A DNA stretch of 14,096 bases, taken from contig DHJA01000293.1 in the NCBI GenBank assembly GCA_002404095.1, positions 1-14,096 on the forward strand. The letters are read 5' to 3'. Positions 1 through 6,960 of the stretch are shown here, one piece after another (the stretch's first letter is position 1; every line of letters starts with the position of its first letter). The notes beneath the pieces are model-generated. The model worked only from the letters and a program-made list of their open reading frames with translations. It ran no database searches and was not told the origin of the DNA. A program made the position numbers and the translations under genes. The DNA comes from Planctomycetaceae bacterium UBA4732 (GTDB taxonomy: Bacteria > Planctomycetota > Planctomycetia > Gemmatales > Gemmataceae).

Positions 1-186
1 AAACCGACTTATGGGACAGACACTAAGACATTCATCGCCTTGCGAATGGCCATAGGTGCCGTTGTAATTCTTGAAGAAATCAATGTCAATCAATATAAGC
101 GAAAGTGGGATGACCTCGCGCGCCGCGCGACCCCATTCCTGAGCGAAAACAATGTTAAAGAACCGCCGATTCGCGATACCTGTCAA
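1..186 (-). pseudogene. GGDEF (diguanylate cyclase) domain fragment, runs off window
   Basis: Translating the minus strand from base 186 down to base 1 gives an open frame that begins LTGIANRRFF, continues EWGRAAREV then PLSLILIDIDFFKNYNGTYGH, and reaches GDECL near base 25. This is the characteristic first half of a GGDEF domain: the LTGxxNRR entry motif, the metal-binding Asp of the DIDxFK strand and the YGHxxGDxxL helix. The active-site GG(D/E)EF loop would lie beyond the window. A TAA stop (187-189) sits directly before the LTG motif in the same frame, so no sensor or N-terminal part is attached and only a TTG could start it. After GDECL the reading (SVCPISRF) no longer resembles the family, which normally continues with a VA-containing helix. 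I therefore read it as a remnant cut at both sides. It could instead be the N-terminal edge of a truncated but translated gene. The stop of the upstream gene is only 9 bases before the TAA. Confidence 0.72.
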
Positions 187-198
187 TTAACGAGCCGG

Positions 199-1410
199 TC
201 AATCTCTCGGGCCGTTTTGTACCAATCCTTGCAGCAATCCCCATTCATAACGATACCCCTTCCACGCCCTGTTCCGCGCGTCTTCTTCCGCCCGTGTGGT
301 TGGGAGCAAATCGGGCTTCGCCGTGGGCGTCAAGGGAAGTGGTTTGAATCGCCGATAACTGTTCAACCCATTGACGTCTTTCATCCCCTGATGGCATCCA
401 GCAAAGCAAGACTCCCGTACCTTGCTCGGCCCTTGGGCGACGTTGTCGCCCATAAGGAGAAGGGCGTCGCGTTCGAGGTCCTCCTCCCCGATCGCCTTGA
501 GGCTCGGCTTTCCCGCCAGAAACGCTCGGCGGTTCAGCTTCAGTTCAAAGGGTCCACTGCGCATTTGCAGGCTCTCGGTCACGTTTGTCGTCACGCGCTT
601 GCCTTGGGCGTCGATCAGTTGCATCCGCCGCACCAGCGCCGCGTCGGTTCCGGGAGGGAATGGGTCGAGCGCGGCCCCTTTCTTCAGTGCGGCCAGATAC
701 TTCTCGGTTTGCTCGCGCCCGTCCGGCAAGCGCAGGAACACGAAGAAGGTGGAGCGTCCGCCAAAAAAATGAATATGGGTCAAGGCGAGCGGCGTCAGGT
801 TGTCGTCGCCGAGCAGCACCCACGGCCCTTTCGGATCCCAGAGGTCGGCCGGCAAGTACCAAGCTTCCTTGGCGGCCGCCGCTTCCGCATAGTTGTCGGG
901 CAGCTTCTTGATCTCTTCGGCCGTCAGGCTCAGCCGGGGAATGATCCGGGCCACCCGCGCGGCGAGTTCCATCTGCGGGTTCTTCTGTGCGGCCGCCCAT
1001 CTCGGCACCTGCAGGGAGTCGAAGAGCGCCCAGAGATCCCGCTGCAGAAGCGCGCGCTTGAGCGGATCTTTGACCAGGGTGTGACCCTTCTTGGCGATGA
1101 ACTCGTCCAGCACGTCGAGGGCCGCTTTCTGCCCTTTCTCGCCGGCCAAGTAATCTTCGTTCTTCCAGAGGAACGGGTCGAGTTCCCACGGATCGGTCTC
1201 CTTGCCCTCGATTCTCGCTCGGAATGTGTCGTGCAATCGGTTCCACAAGTGCTGGGGATCGGGGTCATAGACGGTCGTGTGTTGCGGGGCTGGGGGAGCC
1301 GCCGCGGCGCGGGTCGGTCGAGGCGCAAAGAACCACCAAGAACCAAACGAGATCGCGGCGACAATGCCAGTGAGCAGCAAGGGCCAACGGCTACGAAAGA
1401 GTGAGTTCAT
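199..1410 (-). CDS. Membrane-anchored/secreted protein with a C-terminal CxxxCH heme-like motif
   Basis: A 403-residue protein of unknown function. The start chosen is the ATG at 1410, because GGAAGG lies just upstream and because the protein then opens with a typical signal/anchor: MNSLFRSRW, then a hydrophobic stretch LLLTGIVAAISFGSWWFF (about residues 10-27) and an Ala/Pro-rich linker. Longer frames up to 1572 would be Arg-rich and overlap the enolase gene. The body is hydrophilic and helical, with WAAAQKNPQMELAARVARI and THIHFFGGRSTFFVFLRL as recognisable blocks. Near the C-terminus Cys335-Phe-Ala-Gly-Cys339-His340 forms CxxxCH rather than the standard CxxCH heme c site. Small secreted mono-heme proteins are abundant in planctomycetes, so covalent heme binding outside the cytoplasm is plausible but not shown. 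It lies 64 bp downstream of the enolase gene on the same strand and may be the last member of that operon. I recognise no named family. Confidence 0.8.
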   Translation of the reverse strand: MNSLFRSRWPLLLTGIVAAISFGSWWFFAPRPTRAAAAPPAPQHTTVYDPDPQHLWNRLHDTFRARIEGKETDPWELDPFLWKNEDYLAGEKGQKAALDVLDEFIAKKGHTLVKDPLKRALLQRDLWALFDSLQVPRWAAAQKNPQMELAARVARIIPRLSLTAEEIKKLPDNYAEAAAAKEAWYLPADLWDPKGPWVLLGDDNLTPLALTHIHFFGGRSTFFVFLRLPDGREQTEKYLAALKKGAALDPFPPGTDAALVRRMQLIDAQGKRVTTNVTESLQMRSGPFELKLNRRAFLAGKPSLKAIGEEDLERDALLLMGDNVAQGPSKVRESCFAGCHQGMKDVNGLNSYRRFKPLPLTPTAKPDLLPTTRAEEDARNRAWKGYRYEWGLLQGLVQNGPRD

Positions 1411-1474
1411 GAGACGTTCCTTCCGAACAACAGTTATCAACCTGTCGGTTTGCTTCGTCCGGGATGTAAACCGG

Positions 1475-2755
1475 CTACCAACCCGCGAACCGCGCCGACG
1501 CCCCCATTTCTTCCTCAATGCGAAGCAATTGGTTATATTTCGCCAGCCGTTCGCTGCGCGCCACCGAGCCAATCTTTATTTGCCCCGCCCCGGTCGCCAC
1601 GGCCAAATCGGCGAGGAAGGCGTCTTCCGTCTCGCCGCTGCGTGCGGAGATCACCACCCGGTAGCCGGCTTCCCTCGCAATTCGCACCACTTCCATTGTC
1701 TCTGTCAGTGTGCCGATCTGGTTCACCTTCACCAGCACACAGTTGGCAACGCCTTCCTTGATACCGCGCTTCAGCCGATCCGGATTCGTGGCGAACAGGT
1801 CGTCGCCGATCAACTGCACCCGGCCGCCCAGCACCGCCGTCAGCTTGCGCCAGCCGTCCCAGTCGTCCTCCGCCAGGCCATCTTCGATACTGAAGATCGG
1901 GTAGGTATCCACCCAACGCTTCAGCAGCGTCGTCATCTCGTTGGCGCTCAGGGCTTTGCCGCCGTCCGCGCGCAAGTGATACCGGCCGTCGTGATGGAAA
2001 TGCGTACTGGCCACGTCGAGAGCGAGGGCCGCGTCCTTGCCGGGGACGAAGCCAGCGGCCGTGATCGCTTCCAGGACCAGTTCTACGGCCTGCTCGTTGC
2101 CGTGGAGGCGTGGGCCGAAACCGCCTTCATCGCCGACCAGCACGCCCTCGAAGCCGTGCCGCGTCAGCACGGCGCTCAAAGCGCGGTAGACCGCCACGCT
2201 CATTTCCAGCGCTTCGGAGTAAGTGCGGGCGCCGATAGGAAGGAGGAGGAAATCTTGGAAATCCAGGTTGCCGCCAGCGTGCAAGCCGCCGCTGATGAGG
2301 TTGACCATCGGCAACGGCAGACAGGCTTGGCCGTCGGCGTCGAGCCATCGCCACAATGGTACGCCTTTCGACGCGGCGGCGGCGCGGGCGACGGCCATCG
2401 AGACGCCGAGAATGGCGTTGGCGCCTGCCCGTGACTTATCCGGTGTGCCGTCGATCTCGCATAGGAGGCGATCAATACGTGCCTGATCCGTCGCCGGCAG
2501 ACCCAGTAAACGCGGAGTTAACAGATCGCGGACGTTGGCGACCGCCTTGCGCACTCCCTTGCCGTCGTAGCGCGTCGGGTCGCCGTCGCGCAACTCGACT
2601 GCTTCGTGTCGGCCGGTGCTGGCGCCGGATGGCACGATGGCCCGGCCGTGGGCGCCGTCGCGGCACATAACCTCAACCTCGACGGTCGGCCGGCCGCGAC
2701 TGTCCAGGACTTCGCGCGCGTGGACGTGAACGATGGTCGGATCGGAGTTACTCAT
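1475..2755 (-). CDS. eno: Enolase-family protein with altered catalytic residues
   Basis: 426 residues, normal enolase length. Enolase converts 2-phosphoglycerate to phosphoenolpyruvate in glycolysis. Visible family motifs: SGASTG (43-48), NAILGVSMA (113-121), H159 in SGGLHAGG, E210 in VGDEGGFGP, metal ligands D247 (ALDVAS), E291 ([14 protein letters not shown]) and D318 (GDDL), the base K343 ([13 protein letters not shown]), SGETED (373-378), K394 in GAGQIKIGS and [11 protein letters not shown]. Two catalytic positions differ: the QEF Glu (yeast E168) is Asp168 in FQDF, and the lid His of SHRSGET (yeast H373) is Ala371 in ISARSGET. The usual HADNxxDxQEF block reads [11 protein letters not shown]. 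The start ATG overlaps the stop of the kinase gene upstream as ATGA and is preceded by GGAGG at 7-base spacing; a longer frame (to 2821) adds only non-homologous residues. It is clearly an enolase homologue. Whether it makes PEP is uncertain, and eno should be taken as family name only. Confidence 0.9.
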   Translation of the reverse strand: MSNSDPTIVHVHAREVLDSRGRPTVEVEVMCRDGAHGRAIVPSGASTGRHEAVELRDGDPTRYDGKGVRKAVANVRDLLTPRLLGLPATDQARIDRLLCEIDGTPDKSRAGANAILGVSMAVARAAAASKGVPLWRWLDADGQACLPLPMVNLISGGLHAGGNLDFQDFLLLPIGARTYSEALEMSVAVYRALSAVLTRHGFEGVLVGDEGGFGPRLHGNEQAVELVLEAITAAGFVPGKDAALALDVASTHFHHDGRYHLRADGGKALSANEMTTLLKRWVDTYPIFSIEDGLAEDDWDGWRKLTAVLGGRVQLIGDDLFATNPDRLKRGIKEGVANCVLVKVNQIGTLTETMEVVRIAREAGYRVVISARSGETEDAFLADLAVATGAGQIKIGSVARSERLAKYNQLLRIEEEMGASARFAGW

Positions 2756-3792
2756 GCGGACGCCTCCGTCGCGCCGAGCGGCGCGAACGCCGACTCGGTC
2801 AAGGTCAACGCTTCTTCCCATGTCGCCGGTTGCTCCAAGAGAAAGGAGCGACCCAGGCGGCGCACCGCCTCGCGTTTCAGTTCTTCCGGCAGGTACTCGA
2901 CCGGACTCGTCCCATCAATCCGCGCCAGTAGACATAAACCGCAATGAGCAATTCCACGCCGCGTTAGGGCATGGTCTCCTGACCATGCCCCAACTTGAGA
3001 TTGATAGCCGCGCCAGAACGCCCGCGTCAGGTCGAAATATGCAAGGCGGTCAGCCGGCCGTCGCGCCGCCTTGAGCAGCAGATGGCTCAGGAAGAAACCG
3101 AGGTCCATCGCCGGATCGCCCTGATGGGCCGTCTCGTAGTCAACCAACATAAAGCCGTGTTCATGGACGAGAATGTTCTTGGGGCTATAGTCGCCGTGGC
3201 ATAGCGCTTCGCGCGAAGACAGCAAACCGTCGATGAGGCCGGCGACGGCTGACGCGACTTCGGGCCGGCGTTCCTGGATGCGGCGATAATAAGGATCGAC
3301 GCGGAGCTGCACGAAAACAGCACGATCACGGAAGGCGTCGATGAGCGCGGGGTTGCGGGCAGTGGCGTCGTGCATTCGACCTAGAAAAGCGCCGGCTTTT
3401 TCTCCCATGTCGAAGTCGATCACTCCCTCTAAGAGCGATTCCTTCCACGGGATCGCGGCGTCTGGAGCGCTGGACATGGCGAAAACGTACTGGGCACGAT
3501 CACTAAAAAGGACTTGCGGGACCGTGTTAGGCGGTAACAACGGCTGCAAGACCTGCATGACCTCCTGTTCGCGGTAGACGCGGTCGAGATCGCTGAACCA
3601 GGCGTCGCGCGTGCGCAGCTGCGGCCGGGATTGCTTTAAGATAAATACGCTCTCCGTTGTGCGCACGCGCAGGACGGCGTTGGAAACGCCGCCGCTTAAC
3701 GCTTCGACATTCACCGGGCCGGGGCCGACCCAGCCTTGGCGGCGCAGATAGTCGGCGGCGTTGGCGGGAGTCAGTTCCAGCATGGCGCTCAC
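2752..3792 (-). CDS. APH-family small-molecule phosphotransferase
   Basis: 346 residues with the aminoglycoside phosphotransferase/choline kinase fold. In order: a nucleotide-binding N-lobe with [12 protein letters not shown] (32-43) and the ATP-binding Lys53 in FILKQSRP; a conserved [17 protein letters not shown] block resembling methylthioribose-kinase-like members; the catalytic loop CHGDYSPKN (198-206) with Asp201 and Asn206; and the metal-binding Asp218 in [21 protein letters not shown]. The substrate cannot be read from sequence. Resistance function is unlikely, since the gene is embedded in a metabolic cluster: it begins 3 bases after the sterol desaturase stop and its TGA overlaps the enolase ATG, so translational coupling is expected. 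The start is either GTG at 3792 or ATG at 3783 (MLELTP); the latter is the part preserved in the chimeric pseudogene at 4787-5247. An attractive but unproven idea is that it phosphorylates the substrate used by the adjacent enolase homologue. Confidence 0.85.
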   Translation of the reverse strand: MSAMLELTPANAADYLRRQGWVGPGPVNVEALSGGVSNAVLRVRTTESVFILKQSRPQLRTRDAWFSDLDRVYREQEVMQVLQPLLPPNTVPQVLFSDRAQYVFAMSSAPDAAIPWKESLLEGVIDFDMGEKAGAFLGRMHDATARNPALIDAFRDRAVFVQLRVDPYYRRIQERRPEVASAVAGLIDGLLSSREALCHGDYSPKNILVHEHGFMLVDYETAHQGDPAMDLGFFLSHLLLKAARRPADRLAYFDLTRAFWRGYQSQVGAWSGDHALTRRGIAHCGLCLLARIDGTSPVEYLPEELKREAVRRLGRSFLLEQPATWEEALTLTESAFAPLGATEASA

Positions 3793-3795
3793 GGA

Positions 3796-4710
3796 TTAAA
3801 GACGATTCGGGGCTTTGTTAGATTCAGATCCGTTAAAGAGATTCGGCGGGTCGGCTACCTGGGGCTTTGATGCTGGCGTCTTCGCCGGGTCCACAAAGGG
3901 CGTCTTCATCATTCCCCACCAAGTCTGCCATCCGGGATCAGTGAACTCGCCGAGTCCGAACACCAGCGTCTTCGGGTCCGACCTCATGCGAAACGTGGCA
4001 GCGAGTCGGTCCCACACCGATAAGACTGTGGAATAGTTCGAGTCGGTTTCACATCGCCAGTCGGAGTGGTGGACCTTGTGCATGTCGGGAGTGACGATGA
4101 ACAGGCGAAGCCAGCGATCCCAGCGGCCGATGGAGACGTCGGCGTGGTGGAACTGAGTAATGGCGATGACCAGCGCGTCGTACACCACCAAGTTCCAAAC
4201 CTCGAACCCGAGGAGAGGGATAAGGCCCACTCGCAGCACCGACGACCCGATGTGTTCGCCTAAGTGGAAACGGGTTGCAGTGGTAACGTCCATGCGCCGG
4301 TCGCTGTGGTGCATTCTGTGAAAGCGCCAGAGAAAAGGGATAGTGTGGTTGGCCCGATGCCAAATATACATCCAGCCGTCCAGCATCACCAACGCCAGCA
4401 CGAAGCGGAGCGGCCCATTGAGGCCAACGGTGTTGAAAAGTCCAAAGTGGTTCTCCGCGGTCCAATCCGCCGCGGTCGCCACGACGAAGCCGAACACTAG
4501 CCCCAAGATGACCGCGTTGGGGAGAGCGATGGCGAGGTTGTAGAGGGCATGTCGCCATCGGCTTTCCCGCTGGCCGAAAAACGGCCGCCACGTCTCCCAA
4601 ACCCAGAACAGAGCCAACAACAGGATCGGCGCCGCCCGGGCGGCGAGGGTGAAGTATTCCACTGGGAAAGTCGCTGAAGCGAACAATGCTAAATGCCTCA
4701 CGTAGCTCAA
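3796..4710 (-). CDS. Sterol desaturase / fatty acid hydroxylase family membrane enzyme
   Basis: 304 residues, an integral membrane di-iron oxygenase of the fatty acid hydroxylase superfamily. Hydrophobic helices lie at about 24-37, 58-80, 100-117 and 160-187. The iron-binding histidine clusters are complete: WHRANH (H118, H122), HRMHH (H131, H134, H135), FHLGEH, QFHHAD (H188, H189) and HKVHHSD (H211, H214, H215). Members hydroxylate or desaturate lipids, sterols or carotenoids using O2; the specific lipid is not predictable here. The start is a TTG at 4710, supported by AGGGAG five bases upstream; there is no nearby in-frame ATG. The C-terminal 40 residues are Pro/Lys-rich and probably cytosolic. 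It is the first gene of the tight cluster desaturase-kinase-enolase, with about 76 bp of non-coding DNA between it and the galE pseudogene. That gap has an 11-base palindrome (4761-4771, GACTA-T-TAGTC) but no convincing promoter. Confidence 0.9.
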   Translation of the reverse strand: MSYVRHLALFASATFPVEYFTLAARAAPILLLALFWVWETWRPFFGQRESRWRHALYNLAIALPNAVILGLVFGFVVATAADWTAENHFGLFNTVGLNGPLRFVLALVMLDGWMYIWHRANHTIPFLWRFHRMHHSDRRMDVTTATRFHLGEHIGSSVLRVGLIPLLGFEVWNLVVYDALVIAITQFHHADVSIGRWDRWLRLFIVTPDMHKVHHSDWRCETDSNYSTVLSVWDRLAATFRMRSDPKTLVFGLGEFTDPGWQTWWGMMKTPFVDPAKTPASKPQVADPPNLFNGSESNKAPNRL

Positions 4711-4786
4711 AACCGCTCCCTAACGGTCGCGGCTCGTCGATGTTGGCCAGTTATGAAATAGACTATTAGTCCTAAACTCCTTAATA

Positions 4787-5247
4787 ATCATACCCCTTCG
4801 GATGCGCCCGATGCCACTTCCAGGCGGTTTCTACCACGGAACGCAGGTCCGTATACTTCGGTCGCCAACCAAGTTCGCGCTGCACCTTCTCGGACGCCGC
4901 CGCCAGCACCGCCAAGGGGTGTTCGACGGCCAGCTTGGTGTTGCCATAGGGATGATCGGCTTTTGCTTTTCGTCATCGGTGATGGGCACGACTTCGGGTA
5001 CGCCGTAGGTGGCGCAGGTGCTGGAAAAGACAATGCAGCCGATCTTGCGGCGCCGGAGGGCGTAGAGCAGATTAAGCGTATTAACGAGGTTATTTTGGTA
5101 GTACCTGGCCGGATTCGTCACCGATTCGCCGACAAGAGCGAATGCCGCGAAGTGGACGACCGCCTCAATACGGTGCAGCATCAGCGCATGGTCCAACCGC
5201 TGCGTCTCGCAAACGTCGGCGCCATTGGTGGGAGTCAGTTCCAGCAT
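4787..5247 (-). pseudogene. Chimeric pseudogene: kinase 5' end fused to a deleted galE copy
   Basis: Read leftward, it starts MLELTPTNGAD, which matches the first residues of the kinase gene at 2752-3792, then switches in frame to VCETQRLDHALMLHRIEAVVHFAAF, which matches galE from residue 50. The galE part aligns at about 93% nucleotide identity with 7490-7790. One T is missing near 4951 (GGGATGATC against GGGATTGATC), which shifts the frame after KQKPI. It then jumps over 399 bases of galE (7091-7489, residues about 152-284) and resumes with the galE 3' end (4787-4910 against 6967-7090, about 94%) up to the equivalent stop codon. The kinase-like part (5215 to about 5265) matches 3751 to about 3801, including bases upstream of the start. 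The Rossmann dinucleotide-binding N-terminus is absent, so no epimerase activity is possible. Similarity ends at the galE stop on one side and inside the end of the neighbouring 5253 gene on the other. Confidence 0.88.
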
Positions 5248-5252
5248 GGCGA

Positions 5253-6929
5253 TCAGGGATCAAAAGTTATAAGGGACATTGCAGGGTCCAATTTCGGCTG
5301 GTCCGGCTTCGGCGGCGGGGCCAGGCGAAGTAGGCGCGGTTCCGACGCCCAAGGAGCCTTGTCATCGCCGGCGACTCCCTTCACGCTCATCCGCCATACG
5401 CCAGGAGTGAAGTCCGCCATCGAGAACTTGAAATACTCACTGAAGTCGCCGCCGCGCTCGTTGAACCACCCATACCTTTTTTTCACGTGATCTAGCCCAA
5501 GTTCCTGCTTTTCTACGACCATTTGCTTGCCGTCGAGCCTCTCCAGCACGAACATCGGATCCTCCTGAATCTTCGCTTTTGCCTGCGGCGCGACGACAGT
5601 GCAGTAAACCTCCGCGCCCTGACCGCAGCCGGGATTCAATAGCGCGACGACGCCATGCGCGTTCCCGGTCAGTTCCTCCCAGCGCTTCGGCCCGGCGATG
5701 ACGCCGACCGCCTCGGCCAGCATGTCACGAATCCTCCCTGGAGGTTCTTTACGGTAAGCGGTCGTCAAGGCGGACAAGGCTCGCTCGGTGCAGAACGTTT
5801 TGAGCGAGTCCGCTTGTGGTGCGCTTATTTCGAGAAGCGCTTCAGCCGCGGCGCGCCGGGTGCGCGGATAGGCGTCCTTGAGCAGCGGCGTTATCTTGTC
5901 GATCAAAACGATTTGCTCTTTTTCATCAAGCTGCTCACTGGCGCCTGGAAGGCCCAACCATGTCGGGGGCGACCACAACGTCGCGGGTAACGCCAGCAAT
6001 TCCAACGCGCGAGCCTGATTGTCTGCCAAGGCGTTGTCATCTACCACCACGGACAACAGCAACCGGCGCCCAGCGCGCGTACCGAATGCGGACGTTTGCA
6101 GCCAGGGATTGCCTCCATCGTGCAATTGTGAATACAGTTTGACCGCTTCCCAACAGTCCTGTGGAATATGACTTTCAAAGACCCAGGTGAAGACTTCATG
6201 TTCGAGCGAACCCCATCCCCTGGATGGCTTCTCGCCGTCCTTCACGGAAAGGTCGTGGCCGTAACCCCAGCCCTCGAAATCTCGTCCACGGCATTTAATC
6301 CAATGCAATAACGCCATGTTTCGGCGGTGTGGGTCGTAGATCTCCTTAAGAGATCGTATGTGGTGTATTTCGGCCGCGTCGGCTTCGGTCTTGCGCACCA
6401 GTTCGTTCCAGCGCATCTCTTCGCGATAGGGGCGCAAGGTGTAGCCCTTGGGATGGAAGCGTTCCTCCGGATAATATACATCGCCCTGAACCGTTACCAT
6501 TCGCAACCCCCACGGCATAACCGGAAACCGCGCCGTCCGCCCCTCGCCTTTTTTTGGCTGGAGGAACAACAACGCCTCGGTCATGCGAGCCGGTCGGGGG
6601 TTCGGCGCGCCTATGTCTGGTGACATGGAGTACTCATAGGCGGCCGGGTCGTCGATCTCGAAAACCTCTCCCTCCTTCAGCGCCGTCCCAAGAAGAATTC
6701 GCACCGCCTTGAACCGTCCCGGCGCACTCGGGTCCGTCGGCTTCGCAACCACGACCGTCTCCGAGGTAATTATCAGTTGGCGGATAGGCAATGTGGGTTG
6801 CGGATGCCATACGTGCACCTCCGCTAAACCCAGCGACGCCAGCGCAATCCCAAGGAAACAATTCAAAGCAGCCTCCACGGACCAATTAATCAATCGATTG
6901 AAAGATCCGAAAACTTCACTCGCTATCAA
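5253..6929 (-). CDS. Secreted HEAT-like repeat protein of unknown function
   Basis: Up to 558 residues. The outermost start is a TTG at 6929; a GTG at 6878 would give a cleaner signal peptide (VEAALNCFLGIALASLGLAEVHVWH), and neither has a clear ribosome site. After the signal peptide comes a segment LIITSETVVVAKP...VRILLGTALKEGE, reminiscent of small beta domains in other planctomycete exported proteins. A long polar region follows, and at roughly 330-420 come helical pairs (LIDKITPLLKDAYPRTRRAA, then LAEAVGVIAGPKRW) that look like HEAT/armadillo repeats. The last ~100 residues look beta-rich (VYCTVVAP, MFVLERLDG, GVWRMSVKGV) and end in a Pro-rich tail. No catalytic motif was recognised. It sits between galE and the galE-derived pseudogene, so direct repeats flank it. 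Its stop codon lies inside the stretch resembling the sequence upstream of the kinase gene, so the native C-terminus may have been replaced. Confidence 0.75.
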   Translation of the reverse strand: MIASEVFGSFNRLINWSVEAALNCFLGIALASLGLAEVHVWHPQPTLPIRQLIITSETVVVAKPTDPSAPGRFKAVRILLGTALKEGEVFEIDDPAAYEYSMSPDIGAPNPRPARMTEALLFLQPKKGEGRTARFPVMPWGLRMVTVQGDVYYPEERFHPKGYTLRPYREEMRWNELVRKTEADAAEIHHIRSLKEIYDPHRRNMALLHWIKCRGRDFEGWGYGHDLSVKDGEKPSRGWGSLEHEVFTWVFESHIPQDCWEAVKLYSQLHDGGNPWLQTSAFGTRAGRRLLLSVVVDDNALADNQARALELLALPATLWSPPTWLGLPGASEQLDEKEQIVLIDKITPLLKDAYPRTRRAAAEALLEISAPQADSLKTFCTERALSALTTAYRKEPPGRIRDMLAEAVGVIAGPKRWEELTGNAHGVVALLNPGCGQGAEVYCTVVAPQAKAKIQEDPMFVLERLDGKQMVVEKQELGLDHVKKRYGWFNERGGDFSEYFKFSMADFTPGVWRMSVKGVAGDDKAPWASEPRLLRLAPPPKPDQPKLDPAMSLITFDP

Positions 6930-6960
6930 TTCGGGTCATCAAGTCTTTCACCGAATATCC

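Noticed and set aside
40..1404. Long plus-strand open frame (454 codons) opposite the CxxxCH protein gene
   Set aside because: It is antisense to a gene with a signal peptide and ribosome site, has an Arg/Gly/Gln-rich composition typical of a high-GC shadow frame, and shows no domain.
1277..2434. Plus-strand open frame of 385 codons opposite the enolase gene
   Set aside because: The minus strand encodes an unmistakable enolase; the plus-strand product has no motif and is a codon-bias shadow.
2752..3792. Antibiotic-resistance aminoglycoside phosphotransferase or methylthioribose kinase (mtnK)
   Set aside because: The fold is APH and part of the N-lobe looks MtnK-like, but no mtnA or other methionine-salvage gene is nearby, and the overlap with an enolase homologue argues for another metabolic substrate.
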